Of a stretch of 64,000 bases of DNA, positions 37,239 to 45,362 are shown in pieces. The position numbers were made by a program, and so were the translations under genes. The notes under the pieces were generated by a model. The model ran no database searches, had not been told where the DNA came from, and saw only the letters and a program-made list of their open reading frames with translations. The DNA is from Microbulbifer bruguierae (GTDB lineage: Bacteria > Pseudomonadota > Gammaproteobacteria > Pseudomonadales > Cellvibrionaceae), in contig NZ_CP118605.1 in the NCBI RefSeq assembly GCF_029869925.1, forward strand, positions 4,417,397 to 4,481,396, in the 5' to 3' direction. Position 1 is the first letter of the stretch. The number at the start of each line of letters is the position of its first letter.

Positions 37239-37556
37239 ATGAAGAAAAAAACGAAGAACAAGTACGGCCATTATCCTGAAGACTTCAGAAGAGAAGCGGT
37301 TCGTCGCTCTGATGATCCAAACACTAGTGCCGCCGAAGTTGCTAGGGAGCTCGGGATCCATCCCGGTCAGATCTACAACTGGCGACGGCAGTATAAGCGT
37401 TTGTCTGAAAAGCAGTTCAATAGCTTGAATGGGGTGGATTACAGCATGGAAGAACGTGAAGAAGTCCGCAAGCTACGACGGGAGATATCAGATCTCAAAG
37501 AAGAGAATGAGTTTTTAAAAATGGCGACGGCGTACTTCTCCAAAGAGAAGTGGTGA
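37239..37556 (+). CDS. IS3-family OrfA (second type)
   Basis: A 105-aa protein with a helix-turn-helix (YPEDFRREAVRRSDD, then VARELGIHPGQIYNWRRQYK) and a C-terminal coiled coil (REEVRKLRREISDLKEENEF). The frame continues into the start of orfB, which overlaps it by 7 bp. Confidence 0.9.
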   Translation: MKKKTKNKYGHYPEDFRREAVRRSDDPNTSAAEVARELGIHPGQIYNWRRQYKRLSEKQFNSLNGVDYSMEEREEVRKLRREISDLKEENEFLKMATAYFSKEKW

Positions 37557-38422
37557 AGTACGCCTATGTCGAATCGAACAAGGAAGAGTATTCGATAGCA
37601 AAGATGTGCCGCTGGCTATCAGTAAGCCGTTCAGGTTACTACAAGTGGTTGAATCGCACTCCCAGTGCGAGAGCGCAAAGAAAGCTGCTGGTAGAGAAGG
37701 CCGTAGTAACTGTTTTTAAGCAGTTTAAGGAGCGCTACGGGGCACCTCGCCTGGTTGTAGAGCTGAATGAGGCAGGGATCCCTTGTAGTGCCAATCATGT
37801 TGCGCAGTTGCTGGCAAAGAACGGCTTGAAAGCCAGGAATGGTAAGGGCTACAAGTACTTTCCAAGCCCCAATGCCAGCAACTACGTAAGTGATAACTTG
37901 TTGGCTAGAGATTTCACCGCGAGTAAGCCTAATGAAAAGTGGGTATCTGATATTACCTACATCAAAATAGAGAAGGGATTTGTCTATCTGGCGGTTATCA
38001 TGGACCTGTTCTCGCGCAAGATTATTGGGTGGTCACTGGATGCGACTATGACCAACCAATTAATAATGGATGCTTTCGAGATGGCGGTCGCCAGTCGTAA
38101 GGTAGAACCAGGGTTGATACTTCATTCGGATCGTGGTGTTCAATATCGGTCAGGAGAGTACCAGAGGCTGCTTCTGACTGAAGGCATTCAGCCGAGTATG
38201 AGCCGCAAGGGTAATTGCTGGGACAACGCAGCAATGGAGCCCTTCTTTGGGAGGATGAAGGTTGAGTCTATCTATGCGGAAAACCTGGCCAACAAGCAGG
38301 AAGCGCTTTCCTGTGTGTTTGAATACATAGAAATGTTTTACAACTCGGTGCGTAGACACTCGGCGAACGACCAGGTAAGTCCGAATGCATTTGAAGGAGC
38401 GTATTATGAAAATTGCGCCTAG
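37550..38422 (+). CDS. IS3-family OrfB transposase (second type)
   Basis: A 290-aa DDE transposase: HTH_21-like N-terminus (MCRWLSVSRSGYYKWLNR), WVSDITYIKIEKGFVYL, LHSDRGVQYRSGEYQ and GNCWDNAAMEPFFGRMKVE. It starts at GTG 37550 within the end of orfA; coupling or frameshifting would make the product. Complete. Confidence 0.93.
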   Translation: MVKYAYVESNKEEYSIAKMCRWLSVSRSGYYKWLNRTPSARAQRKLLVEKAVVTVFKQFKERYGAPRLVVELNEAGIPCSANHVAQLLAKNGLKARNGKGYKYFPSPNASNYVSDNLLARDFTASKPNEKWVSDITYIKIEKGFVYLAVIMDLFSRKIIGWSLDATMTNQLIMDAFEMAVASRKVEPGLILHSDRGVQYRSGEYQRLLLTEGIQPSMSRKGNCWDNAAMEPFFGRMKVESIYAENLANKQEALSCVFEYIEMFYNSVRRHSANDQVSPNAFEGAYYENCA

Positions 38423-38448
38423 AAAATTGTCTACTTTTGGTGGGTAAG

Positions 38449-38474
38449 ATCAGCCCCTGCCGGTGGCGTTATGA
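38449..38474 (+). other. attC remnant (core arm only)
   Basis: CAGCCCCTGCCGGTGGCGTT followed by ATGAGC is the right arm and core of an attC like attC30. The left arm and its cassette are missing next to the IS. Confidence 0.75.
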
Positions 38475-38497
38475 GCTTCCATGATGTGATGGTTCGC

Positions 38498-38513
38498 AGT
38501 ACTATTATGTACT
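38498..38513. promoter_or_regulatory. Palindromic operator candidate before the toxin-antitoxin genes
   Basis: AGTAC (38498-38502), TATTAT and GTACT (38509-38513) form a palindrome 28 bp before the antitoxin ATG. RHH antitoxins bind such sites to autoregulate; toxin-antitoxin cassettes usually carry their own promoter. Confidence 0.5.
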
Positions 38514-38540
38514 ACATGTGAATACGTCGGAGGATGTGTC

Positions 38541-38807
38541 ATGAGCTTGACCAGTATTCGCCTCAATAATGAGGTCGAAATCCCGCTTGAAAATCTCTCA
38601 AAGAAGCTTGATAGAAGTAAAAATTATCTTATAAATCAAGCAATTAGGGAATTTATTGCACGCCAGGAAATGGAAGAGACTCTCTGGTCAGATACCTTGG
38701 AGGCTCTTGATTCTATCAAGTCCGGTAAGGCGGTTAGCGCCCAAGAGGTAGAATCCTGGCTACAGAGCTGGGGCGGCCCAAATGAAAAGGCGCCACCTAA
38801 ACCATGA
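38541..38807 (+). CDS. parD: Cassette 31: RHH (ParD/CopG-like) antitoxin
   Basis: An 88-aa protein with an N-terminal ribbon-helix-helix: SLTSIRLNNEVEIPLENLSK, then DRSKNYLINQAIREFIARQE. The C-terminal tail would neutralise the toxin. The stop overlaps the ParE start by 4 bp (ATGA), a standard arrangement. GGAGGATG lies upstream of the ATG. Confidence 0.85.
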   Translation: MSLTSIRLNNEVEIPLENLSKKLDRSKNYLINQAIREFIARQEMEETLWSDTLEALDSIKSGKAVSAQEVESWLQSWGGPNEKAPPKP

Positions 38808-39091
38808 TTTTGCAGTATTCACCGGAGTCTATTGCTGATCTTACCCGCCTTAGAGAGTTTATTGCTGAGAAAAATCCAATTGCGGCGCAGCGTATAGCTG
38901 GTGAGCTTTTGGAGGGCATCAAGAAACTTGAAGACTTTCCTCAAATTGGTATTCCAGTTTCTCGTGCGCCTGACCCTGATAAAATTCGAGACCTGTATAT
39001 CGGAAAATACGTGGTCCGCTATCTGGTTACTGTAGATGCCATTTACATATTGAGGCTCTGGCATACCAAGGAAGCGAGCCGCGGCTCATAA
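38804..39091 (+). CDS. parE: Cassette 31: RelE/ParE-family toxin
   Basis: A 95-aa protein with the RelE/ParE fold: LQYSPESIADLTRLREFIAE, KKLEDFPQIGIPV, and the C-terminal strand block DLYIGKYVVRYLVTVDAIYI then LRLWHTKE. ParE relatives poison DNA gyrase, though some members are ribonucleases. Such cassettes stabilise large arrays by killing cells that lose them. Confidence 0.88.
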   Translation: MILQYSPESIADLTRLREFIAEKNPIAAQRIAGELLEGIKKLEDFPQIGIPVSRAPDPDKIRDLYIGKYVVRYLVTVDAIYILRLWHTKEASRGS

Positions 39092-39203
39092 CAAAGCACT
39101 GCAGGCCGACGGCCAACTTTTTGCACTTTATGCGCGGTCGCTGCGCTCCCATTATTGCGCATAAAGCGCCCAAAATTGTCCGCGGTTGAGCGGGGTGTTA
39201 GAC
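39086..39203 (+). other. attC site, cassette 31
   Basis: Inverse core TCATAAC (39086-39092), core GTTAGAC (39197-39203, consensus), 118 bp. The right arm reads GGGGTGTTAG instead of GCGGCGTTAG. Confidence 0.88.
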
Positions 39204-39224
39204 CGACGCGGACGGGTGAAGCCA

Positions 39225-40322
39225 ATGAAAGACCTCATGCTCTTCCTCCTTGTAATGACGCTATGCACGGGCGTGTCGGCTGAGCAGCATCAACGTCCTA
39301 GGAATGTTGCATCACAAGATATTCCCGCCTTCGTCGAACGCCTTGATTCCCTCCGGCAAGCTGCCAACATCCCGGGATTGTCCGTAGCCGTTGTGAAGGG
39401 TCAAACGATCGCTCTCGCACTGGGCTTGGGCTACGCTGACGTCGAACACCATATTCCTGCTACTGCCGAAACCCCGTACAACATCGCCTCGGTCGCGAAG
39501 CCGATCTCCGCTGTCGTTACCCTCCGGCTCGTCGAGGAGGGAGTACTTGACCTCGATCGACCGATTGTGGACTACAGCGAATGGGCAGAGTTCTGCACCG
39601 AGTTCAGTCGGCAACCGTCGATATTTGCCAGAGGCCTCCGCTGCCAGCCCCCGATCCACACACTTCGACACCTGCTCTCTCATACCGCTACAGGGACGCC
39701 CGGCAACCAGTTCTCCTACAACCCCGTGCTGTACTCCTGGGCGTCGCGGCCCATCATGGCGGCCGCTGATACATCCTTCTCGGCCCTCGTCGAGCGGTAT
39801 GTATTTGCGCCTGCTGGTATGACAAGATCGGCCCGGATTAATCGGGATTTGCCCCTGCGTGAGGATTTGGCAAAGCTCCTGGCCCCGCCCTATCGAGTCG
39901 GGACCACCGGGGCAGTCGAACGTGCCCCAGCGCCGCCACCCCAGGGGGACGGCGCCGCGGGCGGCGTAATCACGACGGTCCTCGCTCTTGCGATGTTCGA
40001 CGTCGCACTAGATCAGGGGGTGCTGATATCGGCAAGGTCCCGGGCTGCAATGATAGCCCCGATGCAATCGAGCAACGGTGAGGCGCTTCCGTACGGCCTT
40101 GGTTGGTTTGTACAGGAATACCGGGGGCACACCCTCGTTTGGCACTCGGGATGGTGGGAGGACGCTTACTCCGCGCTGTATTTGAAGATCCCATCCCTGG
40201 ACCTCACCTTCATTGTATTCGCGAACAGTGAAGGTGTCTGGTGGGACAACCCACTTGACCGCGCAGAGGTTCAGCGTTCCGAATTCGCCCAGGCGTTTCT
40301 TCAGACGTTCGTAGATGACTAA
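39225..40322 (+). CDS. Cassette 32: exported beta-lactamase-fold serine hydrolase
   Basis: A 365-aa class C beta-lactamase/penicillin-binding-protein-family enzyme. Signal peptide LMLFLLVMTLCTGVSA; SxxK is SVAK in NIASVAKPISAVVTLR; a YxN-like SYNP occurs in the middle; HSGW is the KTG-like box. RHLLSHTATGTP is typical of esterase/peptidase relatives, so it need not be a true beta-lactamase. The gene is GC-rich and long for this array, suggesting recent capture. ATG 39225 follows the attC31 core by 22 bp. Substrate unknown. Confidence 0.8.
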   Translation: MKDLMLFLLVMTLCTGVSAEQHQRPRNVASQDIPAFVERLDSLRQAANIPGLSVAVVKGQTIALALGLGYADVEHHIPATAETPYNIASVAKPISAVVTLRLVEEGVLDLDRPIVDYSEWAEFCTEFSRQPSIFARGLRCQPPIHTLRHLLSHTATGTPGNQFSYNPVLYSWASRPIMAAADTSFSALVERYVFAPAGMTRSARINRDLPLREDLAKLLAPPYRVGTTGAVERAPAPPPQGDGAAGGVITTVLALAMFDVALDQGVLISARSRAAMIAPMQSSNGEALPYGLGWFVQEYRGHTLVWHSGWWEDAYSALYLKIPSLDLTFIVFANSEGVWWDNPLDRAEVQRSEFAQAFLQTFVDD

Positions 40323-40412
40323 CCGCACCTTGTGTGGCCCACTTGCGCCGCTTAGTATCAAGTTTAGGCAATCGGATGCAGCAAAGCTGCGCCCTTGCTA
40401 AAAGAGTTATAC
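40317..40412 (+). other. attC-like site, cassette 32 (degenerate)
   Basis: Inverse core GACTAAC (40317-40323) overlaps the stop, and GTTATAC (40406-40412) is a core-like end, 96 bp apart. The internal arms pair poorly compared with the other sites. Confidence 0.6.
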
Positions 40413-40429
40413 GCAAACGGAATTGGAGA

Positions 40430-40720
40430 ATGTGGTTAATTTTCTTTGTGCTGGTGACAGTGTCTTGGACTATTAACACGATCGTAGTTCTGAAGCTAAA
40501 AGAACGCTGCCCTAAAGCATATAAAGATGCGGGTAGCCCTCCGTTACTATGGAAAGGTTTTGCACAGCAATCTTTCAGTCTCGGGTTTATAGGTCTAGGT
40601 CTATATAAAGAATATGATCTGGACTCAAATACTCTTATGTGGTGTAACTTCTATCGCTATTTAAACTGGTTAGTTCTAGGTGCTTTGGCTGCCACCTTAT
40701 GTTGGTGGGTTCTAAGCTAA
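40430..40720 (+). CDS. Cassette 33: small membrane protein, unknown
   Basis: A 96-aa protein with an N-terminal span (IFFVLVTVSWTINTIVVL) and a C-terminal span (LVLGALAATLCWWVLS). ATG 40430 has GGAGA just upstream; the longer frame crosses attC32. No family recognised. Confidence 0.58.
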   Translation: MWLIFFVLVTVSWTINTIVVLKLKERCPKAYKDAGSPPLLWKGFAQQSFSLGFIGLGLYKEYDLDSNTLMWCNFYRYLNWLVLGALAATLCWWVLS

Positions 40721-40727
40721 TGAATGC

Positions 40728-40753
40728 GTATAACAAGCCGCAGCAATCGCTCC
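40728..40753 (+). other. attC left arm, cassette 33, truncated by IS copy 3
   Basis: Inverse core GTATAAC (40728-40734) and 19 nt of arm identical to attC21. The IS begins at 40754. No matching right arm or core is found beyond the IS. Confidence 0.75.
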
Positions 40754-41788
40754 GGAACCTAACCCGCTTTTGCACACACCTCCATCTAACTGAATTGGAG
40801 GTGTCAAATGGCACGAAGAAAGCACTACAATCGCTACGACGATGATTTTAAATCAACGGCAGTCTCGCTATCTGAGATCCCTGGCGTGTTCGCCAAGCAC
40901 GTGGCTGAAGCTCTCGATATCCATGAGTTAATGTTTTATCTTGGCGCATGGAGGTGCGACGGGGACAGTTCATGGCGAAAAAGAAAAACATACAATAGAT
41001 CCTGAGCTCAAATCAGAGTTGAAACGTCTCAGGAAGCTGGAACGCGCGCATAACCTGTTCCAGGAAGAGCATGCCCTTTTAAAAAAAGCCATCCAATTCT
41101 CTTTACAACAAAAAGGGAAATCTTCGAATTCATAGGTCAGCATCGGGGTAAGCACAGCATTGCTATGATGTGCCGACTCTACGGTGTTACCCGTGACGGG
41201 TACAACTTCTGGCGTCGCCGCGGTGCATCCGACCGAGATCGAGAGGACAGCGAGCTATATTTAGGGTATCAAGCTGACGCGCCCGAATCAGATCTGGGTG
41301 TGTGATGTTACTTATATATAGCTCAAGGATGGTAGCTGGCAGTACTTATCAGTAATCATGGATCGCTACAGCAGAAAGATTGTTTCTTGGTCGCCGAGTA
41401 ATCGCAGAGATGTTTCTCTGACGCTATCCAGTATCGTTAGGGCTGTATGCAACCGCGGACAGCGCCCGGAACTGATCTTTCACTCTGACTGTGGCAGTGA
41501 GTACCTGTCAGGTCAATACCGCAAGCGGTTGCGGCGGTATGGAATCAATCAGAGTATGAATCGTTTCAAGAATACGAATGACAATTCCTTGATGGAGTTG
41601 TTTTTCCATCAGTTGAAGACTGAGCGAATTAAGTGACAGGTTTTGGAGTCCGCTAAACAGTTACCGAATATATGCGTTACTACAACGCGCAGCGATCACA
41701 TTCTTCTATTGGATATGTTTCACCGCAGGAATTTGAGTGTAAAATCAATCGCTAACAATATTGAGTGTGAAAAAGCGGGTTAAGTCCC
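40754..41788 (+). mobile_element. IS3-family element, copy 3, decayed, inside attC33
   Basis: The left end GGAACCTAACCC matches copies 1 and 2; the right end is altered (GGGTTAAGTCCC). About 220 bp of orfB are deleted near 41255 and several frameshifts and stops are present. It starts 19 nt after the AAC of an attC inverse core, exactly as in copies 1 and 2. Confidence 0.9.
40808..41758 (+). pseudogene. IS3-family orfA/orfB remnant (copy 3)
   Basis: OrfA starts intact (MARRKHYNRYDDDFKSTAVS) but shifts frame near residue 45. OrfB lacks the part between SELFEHVRS and IEGIKLTRPN, has a stop in the first DDE strand, and ends early at ERIK followed by TGA. Not functional. Confidence 0.9.
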
Positions 41789-41882
41789 CTTCGCATTGCG
41801 AGGCAAACACAAGGTGCAAGGGCAGATGTTCTATCTGGTGCACAACGTTGAGAAGTTGATGGATTACAGGGCCATCCACTGA
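41784..41882 (+). pseudogene. C-terminal remnant of a DDE transposase (IS1182-like)
   Basis: A short frame ending RGKHKVQGQMFYLVHNVEKL then MDYRAIH and TGA resembles the last residues of IS1182/Transposase_11 proteins. It lies flush with the right end of IS copy 3, so another IS was once here, perhaps with a deletion that removed the attC33 right arm. Confidence 0.5.
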
Positions 41883-42035
41883 TCAGCATGTATGTCCGCT
41901 CTTGTGGCGGTCAAATATCCCAAATCTGCGAATAAGCGTGATTATGGTAAAGCTTCCTGGTTGAATCGTGATCAAGTGAAATTAATCTGAAAGGGCCGAA
42001 AGTAGGCGACGATGGATATCGTTTTCTACAGTCTC

Positions 42036-42042
42036 GTTAACT
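42036..42042 (+). other. Isolated attC core-like site
   Basis: GTTAACT followed by GTCA repeats the attC2 core sequence, 20 bp before the next gene. No left arm is recognisable; probably the end of a lost attC. Confidence 0.4.
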
Positions 42043-42061
42043 GTCAGAAGGAATTGACCTC

Positions 42062-42538
42062 ATGAGAACCGTCTTGTTTTTACTGATATTGGCATTTTCA
42101 TTCTCTGCAACCGCTGATCCAAGTAGTGATTTTGAGAAGCTAAAGTCTCTAGTTGGGGAGTGGAAAAAAGAGGGAAGTGATGGCAGTGATTTCTATATTT
42201 TATTCCAAAGTAGCGCTAATGGTAGTGTTCTTATGGAAAACTGGATTTATAAGGGTACTTCGCATTCCTTCACTGTGTACCACCTAGATGGAGAGAGCTT
42301 GCTTGCTACACATTATTGCCCGCAAGGAAATCAGCCTAGACTGAAACTCAAAAAATCGAGTGATGCAACTAGTATTTCCTTCGAATTTCAGGATGCTACA
42401 AACCTTAAAAGCCTGAACGATAGTCACCAGCACTCGCTTTCTTTTGAGTTTTTAGATAACAATACAATTTTAAGAAATGAGAGCTACAGTAAAGCCGGTA
42501 AGCTAACCCCGACAAGCCTGAATCTAGTCAGGCAGTGA
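42062..42538 (+). CDS. Distal cassette: exported protein, unknown
   Basis: A 158-aa protein with signal peptide VLFLLILAFSFSATADPS. The mature part (LVGEWKKEGSDGSDFYILFQ, ENWIYKG) looks like a beta-barrel of the kind seen in DUF1579/lipocalin-like proteins with a leading GEW motif. AGAAGGAA lies before ATG 42062. The attC that should follow is badly decayed. Confidence 0.6.
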   Translation: MRTVLFLLILAFSFSATADPSSDFEKLKSLVGEWKKEGSDGSDFYILFQSSANGSVLMENWIYKGTSHSFTVYHLDGESLLATHYCPQGNQPRLKLKKSSDATSISFEFQDATNLKSLNDSHQHSLSFEFLDNNTILRNESYSKAGKLTPTSLNLVRQ

Positions 42539-42540
42539 GG

Positions 42541-42680
42541 CCATGCAACGCAATCAGGGTGTTACGGCCCTTCGAGCGCGCAGAAGACCCGACGCCGTCC
42601 TTGTTTTGTTTAGATTGCCGAGTTCTTTGCTTCCTATAAAATGTGCATAGCATTGGTCGTCCCTGTTGAGGAAGTTAACA
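42541..42680 (+). other. Decayed attC remnant
   Basis: AAAATGTGCATAGCATTGGT and CGTCCCTGTTGAGGAAGTTA at 42639-42677 match the right arm of the attC5/12/17 type with substitutions, ending in core-like GTTAACA (42674-42680). The inverse core is gone. Confidence 0.6.
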
Positions 42681-42739
42681 GTCAATCAGTACATTAACCG
42701 GATTTTAAAAATAACCAAAAGTAAAAAGGGAACTTTAAA

Positions 42740-42851
42740 ATGGAAATCGGCATGATCACTGGTATTGCTGTTGGGCCGGGTCGGTTTTGGTATGGCGCTC
42801 GGGGTAGTGCTTGGTGCTGTATGGACAAGGCGAGTAAATAGCGATATCTGA
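42740..42851 (+). pseudogene. Frameshifted glycine-zipper mini-protein gene
   Basis: ATG 42740 begins MEIGMITGIAVG. After a frameshift near 42775 the next frame reads GFGMALGVVLGAVWTRRV and stops at TGA 42849-42851, flush with the following attC inverse core as in intact cassettes. The product would be a ~36-aa single-span peptide. A related pattern (SIGLALGVSMGVALGV) occurs in the protein at 43877. Confidence 0.45.
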
Positions 42852-42991
42852 TAACTAGGTCGGGCAGTTTTTCCGGACTTTCCATCCTCTGCCGGGTAGC
42901 TTACTTTATACGCATATTGCGTGTTTCATTGCGTTCCCATTTTCGCGATAAGCGCACTCAAGGGAGGCTACCTATGCTATCGGTGTTAGAC
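42849..42991 (+). other. Last recognisable attC site
   Basis: Inverse core TGATAAC (42849-42855), core GTTAGAC (42985-42991, consensus), 143 bp; diverged arms CGGGTAGCTTACTTTATACG / GCGCACTCAAGGGAGGC. Confidence 0.75.
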
Positions 42992-43041
42992 CGCTCGAAA
43001 AAGTACTGTCATTTATTCAAAAGTTAACATAGGAGGTTAAC

Positions 43042-43428
43042 ATGAAACGAGTTACGGGCATTGGCGGTATTTTCTTTAAAGCAAAGGATACCCCTGCACT
43101 GCTGGCGTGGTACAAACGTCATCTAGGCATAGATGTCCAGCAGTGGGGGGGCACCGCGTTCAACTGGATAGACTCCGAAGGCAATCCTACAGGCGGATCT
43201 ACCGTGTGGTCGATTGGTCCAGATGAAGGTGACCAGTTTGACCCCAGTAATGCCTCGTTTATGGTCAACTACCGTGTTGAAGACCTTTACGCTTTGGTCG
43301 CCGTACTAAAACAGGAAGGTTGCAATGTACTTGAAAAGATCGATGACTCTGAGTACGGAAAGTTTGCCTGGGTAATCGATCCTGAGGGAAACAAGGTGGA
43401 GTTGTGGCAACCACCTGCGGGTCAATGA
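43042..43428 (+). CDS. VOC-family (glyoxalase-fold) protein
   Basis: A 128-aa single-domain VOC protein: GIGGIFFKAKDTPALLAWYK, VNYRVEDLYALVAVLKQEGC and IDPEGNKVELWQPP. The final Glu is a typical metal ligand. Substrate unknown. It is probably the last clear cassette: the attC at 42849 precedes it and GGAGG lies upstream of the ATG. ACGTAAC (43428-43434) after the stop may be a decayed inverse core. Confidence 0.85.
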   Translation: MKRVTGIGGIFFKAKDTPALLAWYKRHLGIDVQQWGGTAFNWIDSEGNPTGGSTVWSIGPDEGDQFDPSNASFMVNYRVEDLYALVAVLKQEGCNVLEKIDDSEYGKFAWVIDPEGNKVELWQPPAGQ

Positions 43429-43876
43429 CGTAACTCAACGCTTGGCGTCGAAGCCCGTAGCCTAATATGGTACTGCTGAGGAATGGTGATACTCCTACTG
43501 GCTGAGGGTAGCTATCCGAGTTGCGGAATAAATTAGAGCGTAAGGAATTATGTGACACTCAGCTCGTATTTTTTGAGGAAAAGGCACAGGCAGCAAGTCG
43601 CCCCGGTGTATTGGTTCTTCCATACCGGGGCCTCCGGATCTATAAATTTCGGGATCTTTAATCAAAACTCTGGATTGATACTGCAGGTCAGTCGGTCAGT
43701 CGGACGGTAGGGAGCGCGAGAGTGCTCTCGTTTACTACTAAGCAATAAATGAAGGTGTAATAAATACGTTTGATAGGCTAAATTCCGAGACAATTTGAAT
43801 GTATAGCCGTGACTTGGTGCCGGTATCGGGGTAACAGGGTGACGATTAGTGAAAAATTATGTATTGATATAACCCT
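43429..43876. other. Intergenic region, possible attC relic and a hairpin
   Basis: About 450 bp with no gene seen. ACGTAAC (43428-43434) and GCGTAAGG near 43539 are about 118 bp apart, the usual attC size, but the arms do not pair well. A GC-rich hairpin GCCCCGGT...ACCGGGGC lies at 43600-43631. The right border of the integron probably falls here. Confidence 0.35.
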
Positions 43877-44080
43877 ATGAGCAAAAATGCAAACGATATT
43901 TACGCAATTTATGTTTGTCTGGGGATTTCCATAGGGCTAGCTCTGGGAGTTTCAATGGGCGTAGCACTTGGAGTGTACATTCAGGATGTGAGTGTGGGAA
44001 TAAGTTGCGGGATTGCAGTGGGCGGAGGTCTAGGTACGTTCATAGGAACTATTTTAGGCTTGTATAAGAGTAAAAAGTGA
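43877..44080 (+). CDS. Glycine-zipper small membrane protein
   Basis: A 67-aa protein with two glycine-rich spans (SIGLALGVSMGVALGVYI; GGGLGTFIGTILGLY). Function unknown. Weak ribosome-binding site. GTTGAAC (44133-44139) just downstream fits the attC core consensus, so this too could be an old cassette. Confidence 0.55.
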   Translation: MSKNANDIYAIYVCLGISIGLALGVSMGVALGVYIQDVSVGISCGIAVGGGLGTFIGTILGLYKSKK

Positions 44081-44233
44081 ATCCAGTGCAAACGTTTTAT
44101 TAAAGACGAGATGTAAGTCTATCGGCTTCGGCGTTGAACTTACCCCGTTCAAATTTTGTTTTTTATCTCGCCATCAATTAATACACGTCTGTATAACATT
44201 CGATGCCCAAGTTTGGGGGGTAGGGAGGGTGCT

Positions 44234-44617
44234 GTGATTTATAAAGGAAGTTGCCATTGTCAAAATGTTACTTTTGAAGTAGAGGCTCCAGAAGTCATTG
44301 AGGCTGATTATTGTAACTGTTCCATCTGTAAAAAATCTGGGTACTTACACCTCATTGTTCCCTTGAGTAAGTTTAAAATTCTGAAGGGAGAAAATATGCT
44401 TTCCAAATATACATTTAATACAGGCGTTGCTAAACACACATTTTGCAAAGTGTGCGGAATTAAGCCGTTTTACATTCCACGATCTAACCCCGATGGAATA
44501 GATGTTAATGTTAATTGTTTGGATACGGAGGGTGTCGTAGTAAAAATTTCAGAGTTTGATGGCCAGAATTGGGAGAGGAATGTTCATAAAGTTGCTCATA
44601 AAAGCAAAGAAATTTGA
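44234..44617 (+). CDS. GFA/CENP-V-family zinc protein
   Basis: A 127-aa protein of the glutathione-dependent formaldehyde-activating-enzyme-like family. Zinc ligands: GSCHCQNVTF, YCNCSICKKSG and HTFCKVCGIKPFY. True Gfa activity is doubtful for most members. GTG 44234 with GGGAGGG upstream is the likely start; the frame is open to 44156. Confidence 0.85.
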   Translation: MIYKGSCHCQNVTFEVEAPEVIEADYCNCSICKKSGYLHLIVPLSKFKILKGENMLSKYTFNTGVAKHTFCKVCGIKPFYIPRSNPDGIDVNVNCLDTEGVVVKISEFDGQNWERNVHKVAHKSKEI

Positions 44618-44936
44618 CAGAATTTTGGGGTCAATCGGATCTCAGCTGAGATTTGCGTTCTTGGTGGATTGATTGTCAACCAATTAAGTTAAGATTTACG
44701 GCGACCGGAAAGCGCTAATTTTAACGAGTTAGCAAGAAAGGGCTCGGAGAGGGGGTTCCCTTGTAATCCGATTGCGAAAATTCTTGGGGGCTTAGGGCTG
44801 ATAAGGTCCGATAATTTGTTTCTAGTGTGTGACATCTCCAGGTGGGGAAATTCGAGTGTGAATCAACTTTACAGTTAGTTACTGTTAATTCCTTCGATAG
44901 CAAGTTACTGGGGGTTAAATTTATTTAGGTGAGATT
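44618..44936. other. Intergenic region between the two GFA-family genes
   Basis: About 320 bp. A palindrome around ATCTCAGCTGAGAT (44639-44652) is the only structure noted. No gene or attC seen. Confidence 0.4.
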
Positions 44937-45362
44937 ATGGGTGAAAAGTTTACGAAGGCATCCGGTCAGTGCCTGTGTGGAGCTATCCAGTTTGAAATTG
45001 ATGGAAGTATATCTTCATTTCATATTTGTTACTGCTCCAGATGTCGGCATTCTACCGGTTCGGCTCATGCTTCAAATTTTTTCACTAAGCCTGAAAATAT
45101 TTTATGGATATCAGGTTTGGACTTCATTCGACGGTTTGAACTCCGGGCCGCAAAAAGTTGGGCAAAGCAGTTTTGTAAAGTATAAGGGTCAGGTGTGCCA
45201 TATGTGAATCTTGCGGGCACTTTTTTGGTGGTTCCAGCAGGGAGCCTGAACGAAAATATGGAAATTTCACCTGACGATAGAATATTTTGTGAGGATAGGG
45301 CAGGTTGGGTTGAGCGTATCCCGGAAAGCCCGGAGTTTCCAGCATTGCCCGATAAGTTTTAA
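44937..45362 (+). pseudogene. GFA-family gene with an in-frame nonsense codon
   Basis: The reading frame starts MGEKFTKASGQCLCGAIQFE, has CYCSRCRHSTGSA, then FCKV followed by TAA (45183-45185), and continues in the same frame as GSGVPYVNLAGTFLVVPAGS to the natural stop at 45360-45362. Family members have FCxxCGS here, so the stop replaces the second zinc-binding Cys. A single stop codon with the rest preserved suggests recent inactivation. Confidence 0.85.

Larger units (their letters stand above)
37190..38447 (+). mobile_element. Second type of IS3-family element (about 1258 bp)
   Basis: Terminal repeats TTACCCACAGAAAGTAGACA (left) and the complement of TGTCTACTTTTGGTGGGTAA (right) enclose orfA and orfB. 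It begins 7 bp after the attC30 core. To its right only the last ~20 bp of another attC remain, ending in core GTTATGA (38468-38474). A cassette body therefore appears to have been lost. No target duplication is evident. Confidence 0.88.

Noticed and set aside
45183..45185. Possible recoding (selenocysteine) at the GFA stop
   Set aside because: The codon is TAA, not TGA, and no SECIS-like hairpin was noticed, so a nonsense mutation is simpler.
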